64,000 bases of DNA. It comes from Hypomyces perniciosus (lineage: Eukaryota > Ascomycota > Sordariomycetes > Hypocreales > Hypocreaceae). Shown here piece by piece: positions 33,173 through 44,500 of the stretch; the stretch's first letter is position 1; each line of letters opens with the position of its first letter. Made by a program: the position numbers and the translations under genes. Location of the stretch: positions 1,302,001-1,366,000 of the forward strand of contig SPDT01000007.1 of assembly GCA_008477525.1 (NCBI GenBank). The letters are read 5' to 3'. Under the pieces are notes generated by a model that searched no databases, was not told where the DNA came from, and saw only the letters and a list, made by a program, of their open reading frames with translations.

Positions 33173-36139
33173 ATGCCACCACAAGCTGACAACCCCATCT
33201 TGAAGTCTCTCAATGCGGCCCAACGCCGTGCTGTCACTTCCAATGCATCGACCGTCGCTATCCTGGCTGGACCTGGCAGCGGCAAGACACACACCCTGAC
33301 CTCTCGCGTCGTATGGCTAGTTCAGCAGACAGGCTATCGACCCTCTGATATCGTTGTCGCGACATTCACCGTCAAGGCGGCTCGAGCAATGAAGGAGCGT
33401 ATCGGAAAAGTCCTGGGCCCAGAATGTGAGAAGAAACTTGTACTCGGCACCTTTCATTCCATTGCCAGGAGGTACTTGAGTGCATACGGGAAGCTCATTG
33501 GTCTCGACCCCAAGTTCGCGATTGCGGATGATGGTGACTCAAAAGCAATTATTCAGAGAATTTGCAAAAGGCTTGATTTAAAGGTGGACCCATCATATGC
33601 TAAATCATGGATCAGCAAGTTGAAGGCCAAGGGTCATATAGCTACCCCTGCTCCGAGTGGGAAACAACCTCCCGACAACCCGGAACTGAAGGTGTGCTAC
33701 AAGGAATACCAGAATCACCTGGAGCGGGCAAATCTGCTAGACTACGACGACTTGCTAGTACGCTGCGTTGGGCTGCTGAAGGAGCATCCATCCTGCGTCT
33801 CAAATGTACAGTCCGTGCTTATTGATGAGTATCAGGATACAAACGGTATTCAGTACGACCTCATGAAACTCTTTGCGCAGGCACGTCAGCGGATAACTAT
33901 TGTTGGAGACCCTGATCAGAGCATTTATGGTTGGCGATCAGCCGAAATCCGGAACCTTTACCGGTTGCTGCGAGAATATCCCGAGACTGACGAAATATCC
34001 CTAGAGGAAAACTACCGATCCTCTCAGTCCATTCTTGATGTGTCTCTGGCTGTCATTCAGCAAGACAAGAAGCGGTATCAAAAGGTTCTCCTACCAGTCC
34101 ACACTAAAGGTGAGCGGCCGGTCCTGCGAAAACTAAAGAGCTCTGCTGCAGAAGGCGATTGGATAGTCTCTGAAATCAAGCGGGCAGCGATGATGTTTGG
34201 GGGCATGTTAAAGTTCGAAGACATGGCAGTTCTTCTCCGGTCAGCGTCGATCTCCAGACACATCGAGTCTGCATTGGGTAAAGCGGGCATTGCCTATCGG
34301 ATGATTGGTGGGCACAAGTTCTATGAAAGAAAGGAAATCAAGGTCTTGTTAGACTATCTCCGGGCAGTATATCAACCAGACAACAACGATGCCATAGCGC
34401 GGATCATGAATGTGCCCCGTCGAGGCATCGGCGACACAACAGTCAAGAACTTGCTCGAAGAAGCCGAGAAAGAAAAAATGAGTCTGTGGTCTCTTTTGCG
34501 CCAACATTGTCGAGGAGACCGCAAAGCAACAACGAGAATCCTACCTAAGATGGAGCAGAAGCTCAACACAGAGCTTCTAAGAATAATCTCAAGCATTCAG
34601 AGACAGGCTCAGCAGATGACGGAGAGCAGCCAAGAGACGCTGGTTAGTCTTATAGAGACGTTGGTGTCACAGCTCAACTTCGAAGAATACCTGAAAGCTG
34701 AGTACCCACAAGACCACGAGCAACGATGGGCAAACGTGCAGGAACTGATCAGCTTGGCTGGTGACTTTGTGCGAGATTTGGCCAACTTGGAAGATGACGC
34801 ATTGCCAGAAATTGAAAGCCTTGATCAGGCCAAGGATGAGAGCGTTCTGGGCCGATTTTTGGCGAATGTCGCTCTAGCATCCGACGCCCAAAAAGACGGC
34901 CAAGACATGGACCAGAAGTCACTTGTGACGATATCGACTATACACGCCGCAAAAGGGCTTGAGTGGCCTGTGGTCTTCGTCCCATCGGTTTACACTGGTT
35001 CCATACCGCATTCTCGCTCTGAGGACAATGACGAAGAGAGACGACTGCTCTATGTTGCCATGACTCGAGCCCAAGCATTCCTCTATCTGAGCTGCCCACT
35101 CTATGGCTCTCAGGGAGCGAACAGCAACAAGGTAGAACTATCGCCCTTCATTTCGTCATTTGCATCAAAAGCGTTTGCCAAGCAAGGCCCAACATTCGGC
35201 AGATCCGTTCTTGAGGGCGTATCCAAAATACTCGGCAGAGATCTTCCAAGTGAGAAGGCCATATTCGACAAAATTCCACCCATGTTCTCGCCAGAAGATA
35301 ACCTGTTTCCCGTCGACCCGATCGATACAAGAGATCCAGAAGCATTGGGTGGCTCGGAAGGGTACTATTCCAGAGGCCCAAAGCGGCCACGTTTGAGCTA
35401 TGAGGGCTACCATAATGGCGAGGAGGCTACGGAGGACCGTCCATGGCAGAAGGAGTACAGCACAACTATGGAGCAGTCATCCAGCTTCACTATGGCTTCA
35501 TTGCCAGGCTTCGTAACAGCAGGGGCACACCGAAGCGCCCTTTCTGCTGCAGAAGCCGCCGCGGAAAAGGTAGTGTCTGCAAAGAAAGCGATGAAAGGTG
35601 GTACTACTCGTCGTAAGCCAGATCAAAAAAGTTTGCTCGGTTTTGTGACAGCGGAGTCGAAGAAACCAGTCCCTCCGTCACATAGGCCTGGTGGAGCGGA
35701 TGCATCCTTCGCTCGTTATCAAGCTGCCGCGTCACGATCGGCTGCCAGAGCATCAGCTGTGGTCGAAAACCAGGAGCCCATGAAACCATCCATTGGTCCA
35801 ACACTTTCGAAGCATAGGCTTCCTAGTGGTAAGACGTTAAGTCGACCGAACGCACCGAAATTGGACGATGACGATCCGAGAAAACAGTACAATTGCTTCT
35901 CCAGCTCTCCAACACGGCCATCTGCAGCTGATAAGACCAGCGAAGAGCAGGCGCAACCAGAGATAGTGCCTGATCGACCAGCGAACAGCTTTCACGCCAC
36001 AACATTTGTGTCTGCCAGTTCGAAGAGGGGATGCGTAAGGCGGCCTGTGGGTTTAGGACCGCCGCCGGGGATGGATCGGTTATGCAAACCGTTCAAGCCG
36101 TTGACAATCACCCGGCCGTCAGGGCCACCACCTGGATGA
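33173..36139 (+). CDS. SRS2: ATP-dependent DNA helicase Srs2 (UvrD/Rep family)
   Basis: 988 aa, no intron. Superfamily 1A motifs are all visible: Q-motif region LNAAQRRAV, Walker A GPGSGKT (about residues 33-39), ATFTVKAARAM, LGTFHSIARRYL, Walker B VLIDEYQDTNG, GDPDQSIYGWR, LEENYRSSQ, MNVPRRGIGDTT, VTISTIHAAKGLEWPVVF and LLYVAMTRAQ. The C-terminal ~280 residues are Ser/Pro/Lys-rich and poorly conserved, as in other Srs2 proteins, where this tail holds Rad51- and PCNA-interaction sites; I cannot identify these here. Srs2 is a 3'-5' translocase that strips Rad51 filaments and limits recombination. Length and motif order fit fungal Srs2 better than the shorter bacterial-type UvrD. Confidence 0.95.
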   Translation: MPPQADNPILKSLNAAQRRAVTSNASTVAILAGPGSGKTHTLTSRVVWLVQQTGYRPSDIVVATFTVKAARAMKERIGKVLGPECEKKLVLGTFHSIARRYLSAYGKLIGLDPKFAIADDGDSKAIIQRICKRLDLKVDPSYAKSWISKLKAKGHIATPAPSGKQPPDNPELKVCYKEYQNHLERANLLDYDDLLVRCVGLLKEHPSCVSNVQSVLIDEYQDTNGIQYDLMKLFAQARQRITIVGDPDQSIYGWRSAEIRNLYRLLREYPETDEISLEENYRSSQSILDVSLAVIQQDKKRYQKVLLPVHTKGERPVLRKLKSSAAEGDWIVSEIKRAAMMFGGMLKFEDMAVLLRSASISRHIESALGKAGIAYRMIGGHKFYERKEIKVLLDYLRAVYQPDNNDAIARIMNVPRRGIGDTTVKNLLEEAEKEKMSLWSLLRQHCRGDRKATTRILPKMEQKLNTELLRIISSIQRQAQQMTESSQETLVSLIETLVSQLNFEEYLKAEYPQDHEQRWANVQELISLAGDFVRDLANLEDDALPEIESLDQAKDESVLGRFLANVALASDAQKDGQDMDQKSLVTISTIHAAKGLEWPVVFVPSVYTGSIPHSRSEDNDEERRLLYVAMTRAQAFLYLSCPLYGSQGANSNKVELSPFISSFASKAFAKQGPTFGRSVLEGVSKILGRDLPSEKAIFDKIPPMFSPEDNLFPVDPIDTRDPEALGGSEGYYSRGPKRPRLSYEGYHNGEEATEDRPWQKEYSTTMEQSSSFTMASLPGFVTAGAHRSALSAAEAAAEKVVSAKKAMKGGTTRRKPDQKSLLGFVTAESKKPVPPSHRPGGADASFARYQAAASRSAARASAVVENQEPMKPSIGPTLSKHRLPSGKTLSRPNAPKLDDDDPRKQYNCFSSSPTRPSAADKTSEEQAQPEIVPDRPANSFHATTFVSASSKRGCVRRPVGLGPPPGMDRLCKPFKPLTITRPSGPPPG

Positions 36140-36441
36140 GATGAGTGGCGGATTTCCCGGAAGTTATGATAAGGGGACCTGGCAATGTGATCTTTGCAAT
36201 GTGTAAGGTGCCGCTGAGGGGGCTCAGAAGCACAATGTAAAGCCTTACGGTTAAGCATAACTGGTGATCATCACGCTGCGTAAGGGTGCGCAACACAGAA
36301 AGTAATATACATAGATCAGATGAATCCGATCAATTGAGACGGAATAGAACACAGACCATCAATCAGATCACTAGTCATCATCATAAACTACAAAGAGCAC
36401 ACAACAAAAGTCAGTTTCATAAACTTGCATCAACTGCAACC
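36140..36441. other. Short intergenic region
   Basis: It is the 3' flank of SRS2 and the leader of the small downstream gene; nothing else seen. Confidence 0.5.
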
Positions 36442-36699
36442 ATGTCTCCCATCGTCAGTCGTCTTGCATCAACCATGGCGCAAACTGCCACTCGTCGCGC
36501 CGCATTTTCCACCACGACGCAATCACTTAAACCCGCGGGCACCGACACTATGACGGCGTCATGGTGCTGGAGGAGCCTATCGCCTCAAAAGCGCCGATAT
36601 ATCGGCTACGGAGTTGCGGGGTGTCTTGCTATCGACAGCTACGTCGTCTACACTTACTACCCTGGACTTTTGGGCTTGGGTGAGGGGAAGAGGCAGTGA
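36442..36699 (+). CDS. Small mitochondrial-type membrane protein, uncharacterised
   Basis: 85 aa. The N terminus MSPIVSRLASTMAQTATRRAAF is rich in Arg, Ser, Thr and Ala without acidic residues, as in mitochondrial presequences. Then a short basic block (SPQKRRYIG) precedes a hydrophobic segment (about YGVAGCLAIDSYVVYTYYPGLLGL). The start is the first ATG after a plain leader and fits the presequence. The single hydrophobic helix suggests an inner-membrane small protein. I do not recognise the family, but the composition is unlike a chance ORF. Confidence 0.6.
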   Translation: MSPIVSRLASTMAQTATRRAAFSTTTQSLKPAGTDTMTASWCWRSLSPQKRRYIGYGVAGCLAIDSYVVYTYYPGLLGLGEGKRQ

Positions 36700-36996
36700 A
36701 TGCGGGGAATACATGTAAATGTGGGTTATTGGATCCCTTATTATTAATGCGTTGTCTCTGAAGGGTTGAATATGTAGAGTCCACTTCTATTTGATTTGGG
36801 GCATATATCGCGAAATCCGGTTGGGATTCATACTGCTTCGTACTAGATACAACCACTCAACATTTGGCATTGAATATGAGCTATCACGTTACTCCAAATG
36901 GGGCATGTCCATGTTGAATGAAGCTTACAATTATTAATTATTAGGCGCGCGAACAAGCATTTGCCGAGAAAGCCTCTGGTTAATGAGAGTAGTGTC
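36700..36996. other. 3' flank of the small mitochondrial gene
   Basis: No gene or repeat recognised. Confidence 0.5.
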
Positions 36997-36998
36997 TA

Positions 36999-37485
36999 AA
37001 ATTAGTGTTCAAAAGTATCCGAACACGTTACCGTATACATATTACTTAAACATTTTTAAATTTCATTATAAATTCTACATCAGCTTTAAAATAGAAAATT
37101 TAAAGAATATTCTATTTTTTAATAATATAGCTTATATAGAGATTTTTCTTTAATTCTTTCTTTTTATAATTATAGAGTTATATTTATTTAAAATCTAAGG
37201 GTTAGGGTTATATTTCTTTTAGTGGTTTATAGTGGAAAATATTGTACTATTAATACTGTATTTCTTAGCGTAAACTTTAAATTTTTCCTTATAAACTTAA
37301 AACTATATACTATCCAATCAAAGAATTTTATAAATAAATCATAATAAATATAATTATAGAATTTAGCTACTAAAGAAGCTGTTTATATATTTTCCTTGTA
37401 AGCATATTGTAGAGTCTTATATCTGAGTTATTGCAGTTTAAGGTAATGCACTGAGAGGCGTTCGGATACTTTTGAACACTAATTT
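36999..37485. mobile_element. 487-bp MITE with perfect 26-bp terminal inverted repeats
   Basis: The left end (36999-37024, AAATTAGTGTTC...ATCCGAAC) is matched by its exact reverse complement at 37460-37485. Both sides are flanked by TA (36997-36998 and 37486-37487), the target duplication of the Tc1/mariner/pogo superfamily. The interior is AT-rich, has no coding capacity and contains AAGGGTTAGGGTTA near 37198. It is a non-autonomous element. Confidence 0.9.
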
Positions 37486-37487
37486 TA

Positions 37488-38074
37488 TCTTTTCCTGGGG
37501 AAGTGGGCCAATACTCCGGGTTCCACGGACGCCCGAAACTAGTGCTCCGAAGTTAGTATTTCCTAGCGGAATTCTTGCAGGCTCACCATCTCTCTCTTTA
37601 TTGACACATTTCGAATACTCATCCCCAAACTATTTCAAGCCAATTGCGCATACTTCTTCTAATAGGATGTCCAACCGAGACGACCCCTCTCTCTTGTGTT
37701 GCTCCTTGGCAATATTCCCCTCCATTTGTTATATGTTGCCGCGTCATACGGCAAGGAGACAACATGAGAGAAGTAATAAAATTTGCACAAGCCAAAGCCA
37801 GGGTTTTCACAATTATTTGGCCGAGGTCCATTTTAACTGTTTTGTTTTCCCTAGCCTTTAATACTAGGTCTACTACCCCGCCCGGGTCCTGACAATGCCC
37901 CGATTTGCGAGATGGTAACGCCGTAATACTAGCATCCATTGATGGAGGCATGTTCCCACTTATCTTTACTGAAGCCGTAGTATAATGCATCGTCACAGGA
38001 AGGATGAGCAAACAGTATATAACCAGGAATCCTTGGAGTCTTCAACAGAAAGGCTTTAATGACATACGCATTCA
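37488..38074. other. Intergenic region
   Basis: No coding region or repeat supported; open stretches on both strands overlap each other without family resemblance. Confidence 0.45.
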
Positions 38075-38591
38075 TCAAAGCATTCCAAGACATAGACATG
38101 GACGCCTACTCATGCGCCGTACCTGGTGACCGGGACTTGGCCCGATGACGCCGGGAATGGCTTGAGCGGGTGACCCCGCTGGATGTGTCTCTCCGCATTC
38201 CAAGATATCGCCTACAAAGCCAACAGGGAACTGATCTGATAGCCGAGCAAGCCTGTCATATTGGATGAGACCGCAAGCCTGGCTACACGATACGATAGTG
38301 ACTGTGCCATAGAAGCAGTAGTAGTGGTGGTGGATCAGAGTAACCCGGAATACGCACCAGCCGCGCCTCAGCTCATTGGCGTTGACGAACCCATCGTCTT
38401 TCTGGCAGGTCGATGATTGACTGGATATTGTTGTGCATCCATGACCGGCGGCCGGTGCAACTGGAAGCACCGGATAAGTTGACTCAATGACCAATTCTTC
38501 CTGTTTGGCACAGTAAATCCAGAAATCCTGATAGTCCGATTCATGGTACTGAGGGCATGATACATTAACAGTACGAAGTACTTCGTACTAC
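38075..38591 (-). pseudogene. Possible exons of a cysteine-containing protein, start missing
   Basis: The minus strand is open from 38591 to a stop at 38075. It encodes NVSCPQYHESDYQDFWIYC, then GHGCTTISSQSSTCQKDDGF and ANELRRGWC. An in-frame 75-nt GTATTC...CCAG stretch may be an intron; if so, RRGWC joins ACGLIQYDRLARLSDQFPVG. No in-frame ATG exists; the upstream boundary is a TAG next to a TACGAAGTACTTCGTA palindrome. It may be the 3' part of a broken gene or chance coding-like sequence. Confidence 0.25.
38571..38588. repeat. 18-bp perfect palindrome GTACGAAGTACTTCGTAC
   Basis: It is self-complementary over 18 bp and is the longest perfect palindrome of the TACGAAGTA family that I found in the window. 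Confidence 0.9.
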
Positions 38592-39158
38592 TACTACTAA
38601 CTCGGCTCCTTCATTATTACAGGTTCGGAGATATGCAAGCGGTAATACGGGGTACCGGCGCACTTATCCACCACACTAGTCCTAATAAAGAAGTTGCTCT
38701 AGCTTAGGTAGCTTAGCCGCAAGCATCTCGCTACTGCAAATACGCGTACTAGGATAGAGACGTGCTTCGGCTGAAGCTAGTGAACTTGCTGGGGAAAACC
38801 GCCTTCAACGAGCTGTCAGGATATGATATTGTCATGCAAAATGTCAAATCTGGGAATCAGCTCCGCCAAGTCGAATTCATTCCTCACGCAAGCTGGTCCT
38901 CTAATAGAGAGACAGCCACAATCATGCGCTCCCCCATTAGGACTAGTGAGTGGTGTGTGATGGATGGAAATCGAAGTGGTGGCGCAAAACTCAAAATGGA
39001 GGGTTTCATTCCCTGGATATGCAACACCAGGGTCAGGGTCAACATTGGCCATAATGCATGCAATGTGAGACCTACATAAGGAAACCTGGACCTCTGATCC
39101 GATCCAGCCCAGGCGCAGCGAGGCCACGACTTTCTCTCTCCACATCGCCAACAGAACC
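38592..39158. other. Ceramidase promoter region
   Basis: It includes a CTAC/AGTA-rich stretch and the ceramidase leader. No gene recognised. Confidence 0.45.
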
Positions 39159-41514
39159 ATGGCGTCCATGAACGCTTCCCGCTCTGCGGGTTCCATCTTC
39201 AACCTCTTCTCCCTTCTCTCGCTGCTGCTTCTCTTCAGCACTTTCGCATATGCTAGTCCTGGTGCCAGACCCAAGGTCGAGGATCGCGATGCTGCCCGCG
39301 AAAAGTATCTCATTGGCGTCGGCAAGGCCGACATCACCGGCCCCGTCGTGGAAATCAACTTCGCCGGATATGCCAACATGGAACAGAAGGGCAGTGGCCT
39401 TCGCCAGCGCCTGTATAGCCGAGCCTTCATCGTTGCGGACAAGAACAACCCTTCGGATCGATTCGTATATCTAGTCTTGGATACCCAGTCGGGAGACACG
39501 GCTATGCGAAACGGTGTTCTGGAAGGTCTCAAGGCTCTGGGTAGCGAATATTCCATCTATGGCCAGCAGAACATTGCTCTCACAGGAACCCATAGCCATG
39601 CAGGTCCCGGCGCTTGGTTCAACTATCTATTGCCTCAGATTACGTCGTTGGGCTTTGATAAGCAGAGCTTCCAGGCAGTCGTTGATGGCGCCCTGCTTTC
39701 AATTCAGCGCGCCCACAAGAATCTTCAAGAGGTGAGGTGAAGAAGGACCATGGTGAATCTTGCGAGGGATACGAACATTATGAACTGAGGCTAACGCAAA
39801 CCTCCTCAGGGATATCTCGATGTCGGCACGACCGAGATTCAGGATGGTGCCATCAACCGCTCCATCTGGTCGTACCTCCACAACCCAGCAGACGAGCGCG
39901 CCAAGTACAGCACCACGACTGATACCACAATGACCCTCCTCCGCTTTCAGCGTGCCTCTGATGGCAAGAACATTGGTGTTCTCACTTGGTACCCTGTTCA
40001 TGGCACATCCCTCCTTGGCAACAACACTCATGCGGCTGGTGACAACAAGGGTGTCGCTGCCTGGCTGCTTGAGAGGGAACTACAGGGTGAAAGCACCGCT
40101 GCAGACGGTTTTGTCGCCGGGTTTAGCCAAGCCAATGTTGGCGACACTACCCCTAACGTGCTCGGTGCCTGGTGTGATGACGGCTCCGGTAAGCAGTGCA
40201 GCGTTGAGAACAGCACTTGCGCCGACGGCAAGTCGCAACAGTGCCATGGCCGTGGTCCTGCTTTCCAGGCTCTAGACCTTGGCGTCAAGAGCTGCTACGA
40301 AATTGGACGTCGGCAGTTTGCTGGTGCCAAGACGATCTATGTGAGTCTAACTTCTACTATTTTGTCACTACTATATCTATCGTCAGTTGCTGATTCGAGT
40401 CTCTGTTAAGAACAACATGGGTTCATCTTCTACGCCAGTCGTAGGTTCCACCGTCAAGGCCTTTCACTTCTTCCATGATATGAGTTTCTGGCAATTTACA
40501 TTGCCAGGTGGAGCCAAGGTCCAAACGTGCCCTGCTGGGCTTGGCTTCTCCTTTGCTGCCGGAACCTCGGACTGGCCGGGCGCCTTTGACTTTGTTCAGG
40601 GTGACGCTGGTGAACCCAATAACCCATTCTGGAAGATTGTTGTTGGCCTCCTTAAATCCCCCACCCCCGCCCAGGCCAAATGTCAACAACCTAAGCCTGT
40701 CCTTCTCGATGTTGGTGAGATGGAGCTCCCCTATGCATGGTCTCCCAATATTGTGGACATTCAGATGCTCCGTGTCGGCCAATTGGTTATCATCGTCAGC
40801 CCCGGCGAGGCTACTACCATGGCTGGCCGTCGTTGGAGGGATGCTGTTGCCAAGGAGGCAACCAGCTTTCTCGATCAGAAGCCCCTCGTTGTCCTAGGTG
40901 GTCCTGCGAACACCTATGCGCACTACACTGCAACGCCAGAAGAGTATGACGTTCAACGCTACGAGGGAGCATCGACTCTCTATGGCAGAAACACGCTGGA
41001 TGCCTACATCAACCTCACTGTCAGCAATATGCACTACCTAGTCCCAGGAGCAACCGACAAGCCAAAGCAAGGCAGGCTCCCGCCGGACAACCGCAGTAAT
41101 ATGATCTCTCTCATCACGGGCGTCGTTCAGGACACCTCTCCCGCGGGCAAGAACTTTGGCAGCGTACTCACACAACCCAAGGCTACCTACAGCGTCGGCG
41201 ACATCGTCAGCGCGACGTTCCAGGGCGCCAACCCGCGCAACAACTTGCGCCAGGAGCAGACCTTTGTGGCAGTCGAGCAGCAGAATAGCGATGGGTCGTG
41301 GAAGCGCGTGCGCGACGATGCCGACTGGTTCCTCGTGTACACGTGGCGCCGCACAAACTGGTTTCTTGGCCATAGCGAGGTTGACGTGACGTGGGAGACG
41401 TATGGCAACGCACAACCTGGCACATATCGCTTCAGGTACTACGGCGATTCCAAACCTTTGATAGGACCCATTAAGGACTTTGACGGGACGAGCAACAGCT
41501 TCAGGCTTACTTGA
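39159..41514 (+). CDS. Neutral ceramidase, secreted
   Basis: Model join(39159..39731, 39810..40340, 40411..41514), 735 aa. A hydrophobic N-terminal stretch (FNLFSLLSLLLLFSTFAYAS) is a signal peptide. The mature start YLIGVGKADITGPVVEINFAGYANMEQ is the family signature. Putative zinc-site motifs GTHSHAGPGAW and WYPVHGTSLL are present. The nucleophile-loop motif is NVGDTTPN, with Thr (codon ACC at 40149-40151, about residue 305) where the family's catalytic Ser normally lies in GDxSPN. The C-terminal Ig-like domain is recognisable (YGNAQPGTYRFRYYGDSK). The enzyme hydrolyses ceramide to sphingosine and fatty acid at the cell surface or outside. Introns of 78 and 70 bp keep the frame, although the second acceptor (TTAAG) was chosen because it restores family-like sequence; a CAG 24 bp earlier would add eight residues. 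Confidence 0.93.
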
Positions 41515-44500
41515 GAATTTAGTGAGGAGATGTGTAATGTGCTAGCTTTGTTCTCCAGCTCCATTTGTCTATCAAATGTGAGAGGATATAACTCGTTTGA
41601 TCACATATGGCGACTGAATATATGGTATATACCTCGTGAATATATGTTTATTTCTTCATGGTGAACAATATGGTGAAATATCTTTGCTTGTTCATGAGTG
41701 CGCATATCGGATTTTTCATGACTTAACCGCTCATTGCGACAAATCGAGCCTATCCCCTATGAACATCAATGCTGACACTGCCCAAAACCTGTTTGCTTGC
41801 TTTATGGTACGATTACAAGCCGGACAGCATGTCAATTGCACGACCAAACTGCATGTCACCGTGCCCAAGGGGCGAACAATATCGGATCGACCAGTCCGAT
41901 CTTCCCACGACTTTCCTTCGGTATTACGTCCGCGCCATCAGCCTATTTACCCGTTCTAAAAACCCAATTGAATCGAAAATACCAACTCCCGAGCGTCCTA
42001 CATTCCCCGCTCCTTCTCTCCGTCATGTCGCCGAACCGAAGCCCAACTTGTGGTGTACGAATAGACGTTAGGTGTCTCGCACGGAGTAGTAGACAGGGAA
42101 GCGGGGGGGTGGGAGTCACGACAGGATGTTCTGCTTTACGAAACAAGGAGCTGCAAAGGTAAGTTTTCCGTGGCAAGGGGGATTGGAGTCTGAACCGGAC
42201 GGTCGGGTTCGGTACGAAGGCACTTGTTCTGTGATACAGGTTTGTGTTTGTGTTTCTGTTGGTTTGTGTTTCACGGGTGGCGAGAATTCGGGGGCGAGGT
42301 TAGGTAGCCGAATTCTAGTCGAGGAACGGCGTGGATTTGTGTCTTTCTGTTGGGAGAGGCGGTTGTGCGTTGGGGTGTTAGGGGATCTCTACGTGAAGTT
42401 CTTTTGTTCGTACGAAGTACGCTTGTTAGTTTATCCTCCGCACAATTGTTCGTTCGTTCGTTCGTTCTTACTGTGGGAGTCTTATCTAGTAAGGTCCGAC
42501 CATATACTTCGTAGGAGGATATGAAGATGTGTGTTGAGCAGATTATAAGATTAAGTTTGCTGCCTATATACGAAGTACGACGCCGGACTTTGTATGTTCA
42601 CGGGACTACATTCAAGGGTAGTCAGCTACCAGAATAAACTCTGGTCTACTTTGTAGAATTCTCAGCAAGGAGGGAGGGAGGGAGAGAGAAACAGGGAACC
42701 CATTCCTCAATCTCAAATGGCGAATCGAGAAAAAGACCCTTCAGGGTCCGTCCATTCCCGTGGCACTCCCTGCCGGTGAACATGATTATGCATGGCCACA
42801 TCATCTCAAACACACATACATACTTCGTACGAAGTACAGTTCCGGACAAATCCCCCCCAGCGTTCGTGGCTCGAATAACTGCTCTTCCCTGTCTACACCC
42901 CTCTTCTCCTGCAACTACTCAGCCCCCCTCCATCTCACATTCCAGCTGACGTGGATCAAACGAAATTCTGAGTTGGAACGAGGCGGAATCGTCTTGCTAA
43001 GGCCTAAGAAAGAGATTTATATATAATCTTCGGGACTACGAAGTACTAACTCCAAATCCACACATGCCGATGTTTGGGCTGGTTGCATGGAGAGGACACC
43101 CTCTTCTCTGTCGGTGAGCGTTTAAATCTGGTTTCTTGCTTCTTTGCCTCCTCCTTGATGTAAGCTCCCCACCCTGATGCAGATGTACATTAAACGGCCG
43201 CTTGATCGGCCGGCTACACCATTCCAGCGCCACGAGGGCGAGGACTCTCGATGTTTAATGCAATTCCAGCACGACAAGGTTCCAACGAAGGTGAGCTTGG
43301 TGCCTCAGCGAGCCGGCCCAAACGAAGTTTCCTCCACTCATCAGAGTTTCTTTGCTCTCCCTCGCGATACGTTTGTCCTCTGGGTAAAGCAGATTAAGTT
43401 CAGATCGTGGCTGAGCTAGCAACGGGTAGATATGAATTGGGCGTCCCTAATATCTCACTATATCTGAGCTGTAACCAGTCCACGAATCATACCTTGCACA
43501 TCAATATAAGATATGGAGACAGAGGTCGCAGTATCTCTTCTGAAGTGGAAGTGATTTTCATGATGTCGTGCCGTACAATGCATGGTCAAATCAGCAACCT
43601 CATTTGTCCAAGATTTGAGATGGCCATTCAAACAGGGAAACGCCCTGCTAGTATCTGCACGCCATACATCCTTTACAGACTGATGCAGTCATCAGGCACA
43701 CCAGGAAAGCAAACGGGCACGAGAAGGCCACGTTCAGCTGGCCCACACATCCCATCCAGGAACTTGAACCACCCACACTTAACGGGATGAATTCCGCTTT
43801 ATTTGAAACGGGCGACGGTGCTTTCTCGTGTGGAGAGGTTCAGATTCGCATGTGCGGCTGTGGGTTGTTTGCTGCTGCTTGCTGCATTTGAGCCCAACTA
43901 CGAAGTAGTAGAGTAGTGCATGTATGTGTCCGGCCAAGGGAGCATTTACAAACGTACAAATATAGTATCGTGCTCCGTTTGAGAGAACACAATTCTTAAC
44001 ATGTTTAATGAAAGCCCTCTTTTCTTTTGTGAATCCTGCCGGCTATTACATATGTTATGTACGAGATATCCATGTGTGAAACGGACCCCAAGTCTCTCGA
44101 TCAAGTCTTCCCACCATATTTCCTTTTCTACTCCGTACCTGCTCATAATATGTAAAGGAAGGATAAAACGGAATCCTACCTATAATTCCTCGTCCCATTG
44201 GGGCCGGCCAACTAAGACGAACAGACGACTCTCTTTCTCCTAGTCAAGTTAAACCCCACAGACCTAATGCAAATAAGCGTCGGGAACGAATGAGCTGAAA
44301 AGGGCCCGTGTCGCGCCGCCTTTTTCTTTGCTTTTCTCCTTCGTGTGTTGTAAAAAGAGAAATGTGGTATGTAGGAGACAGAGTTTAAAATGGGGGCTTT
44401 GCTTATGAGGGCAGGCAGTACGAAGTAAAGAGCGGTCGTATGACATTACTATTTATTGCATACTTCGTATGTATACGAAATATGCATGTTGGAGGTTGCT

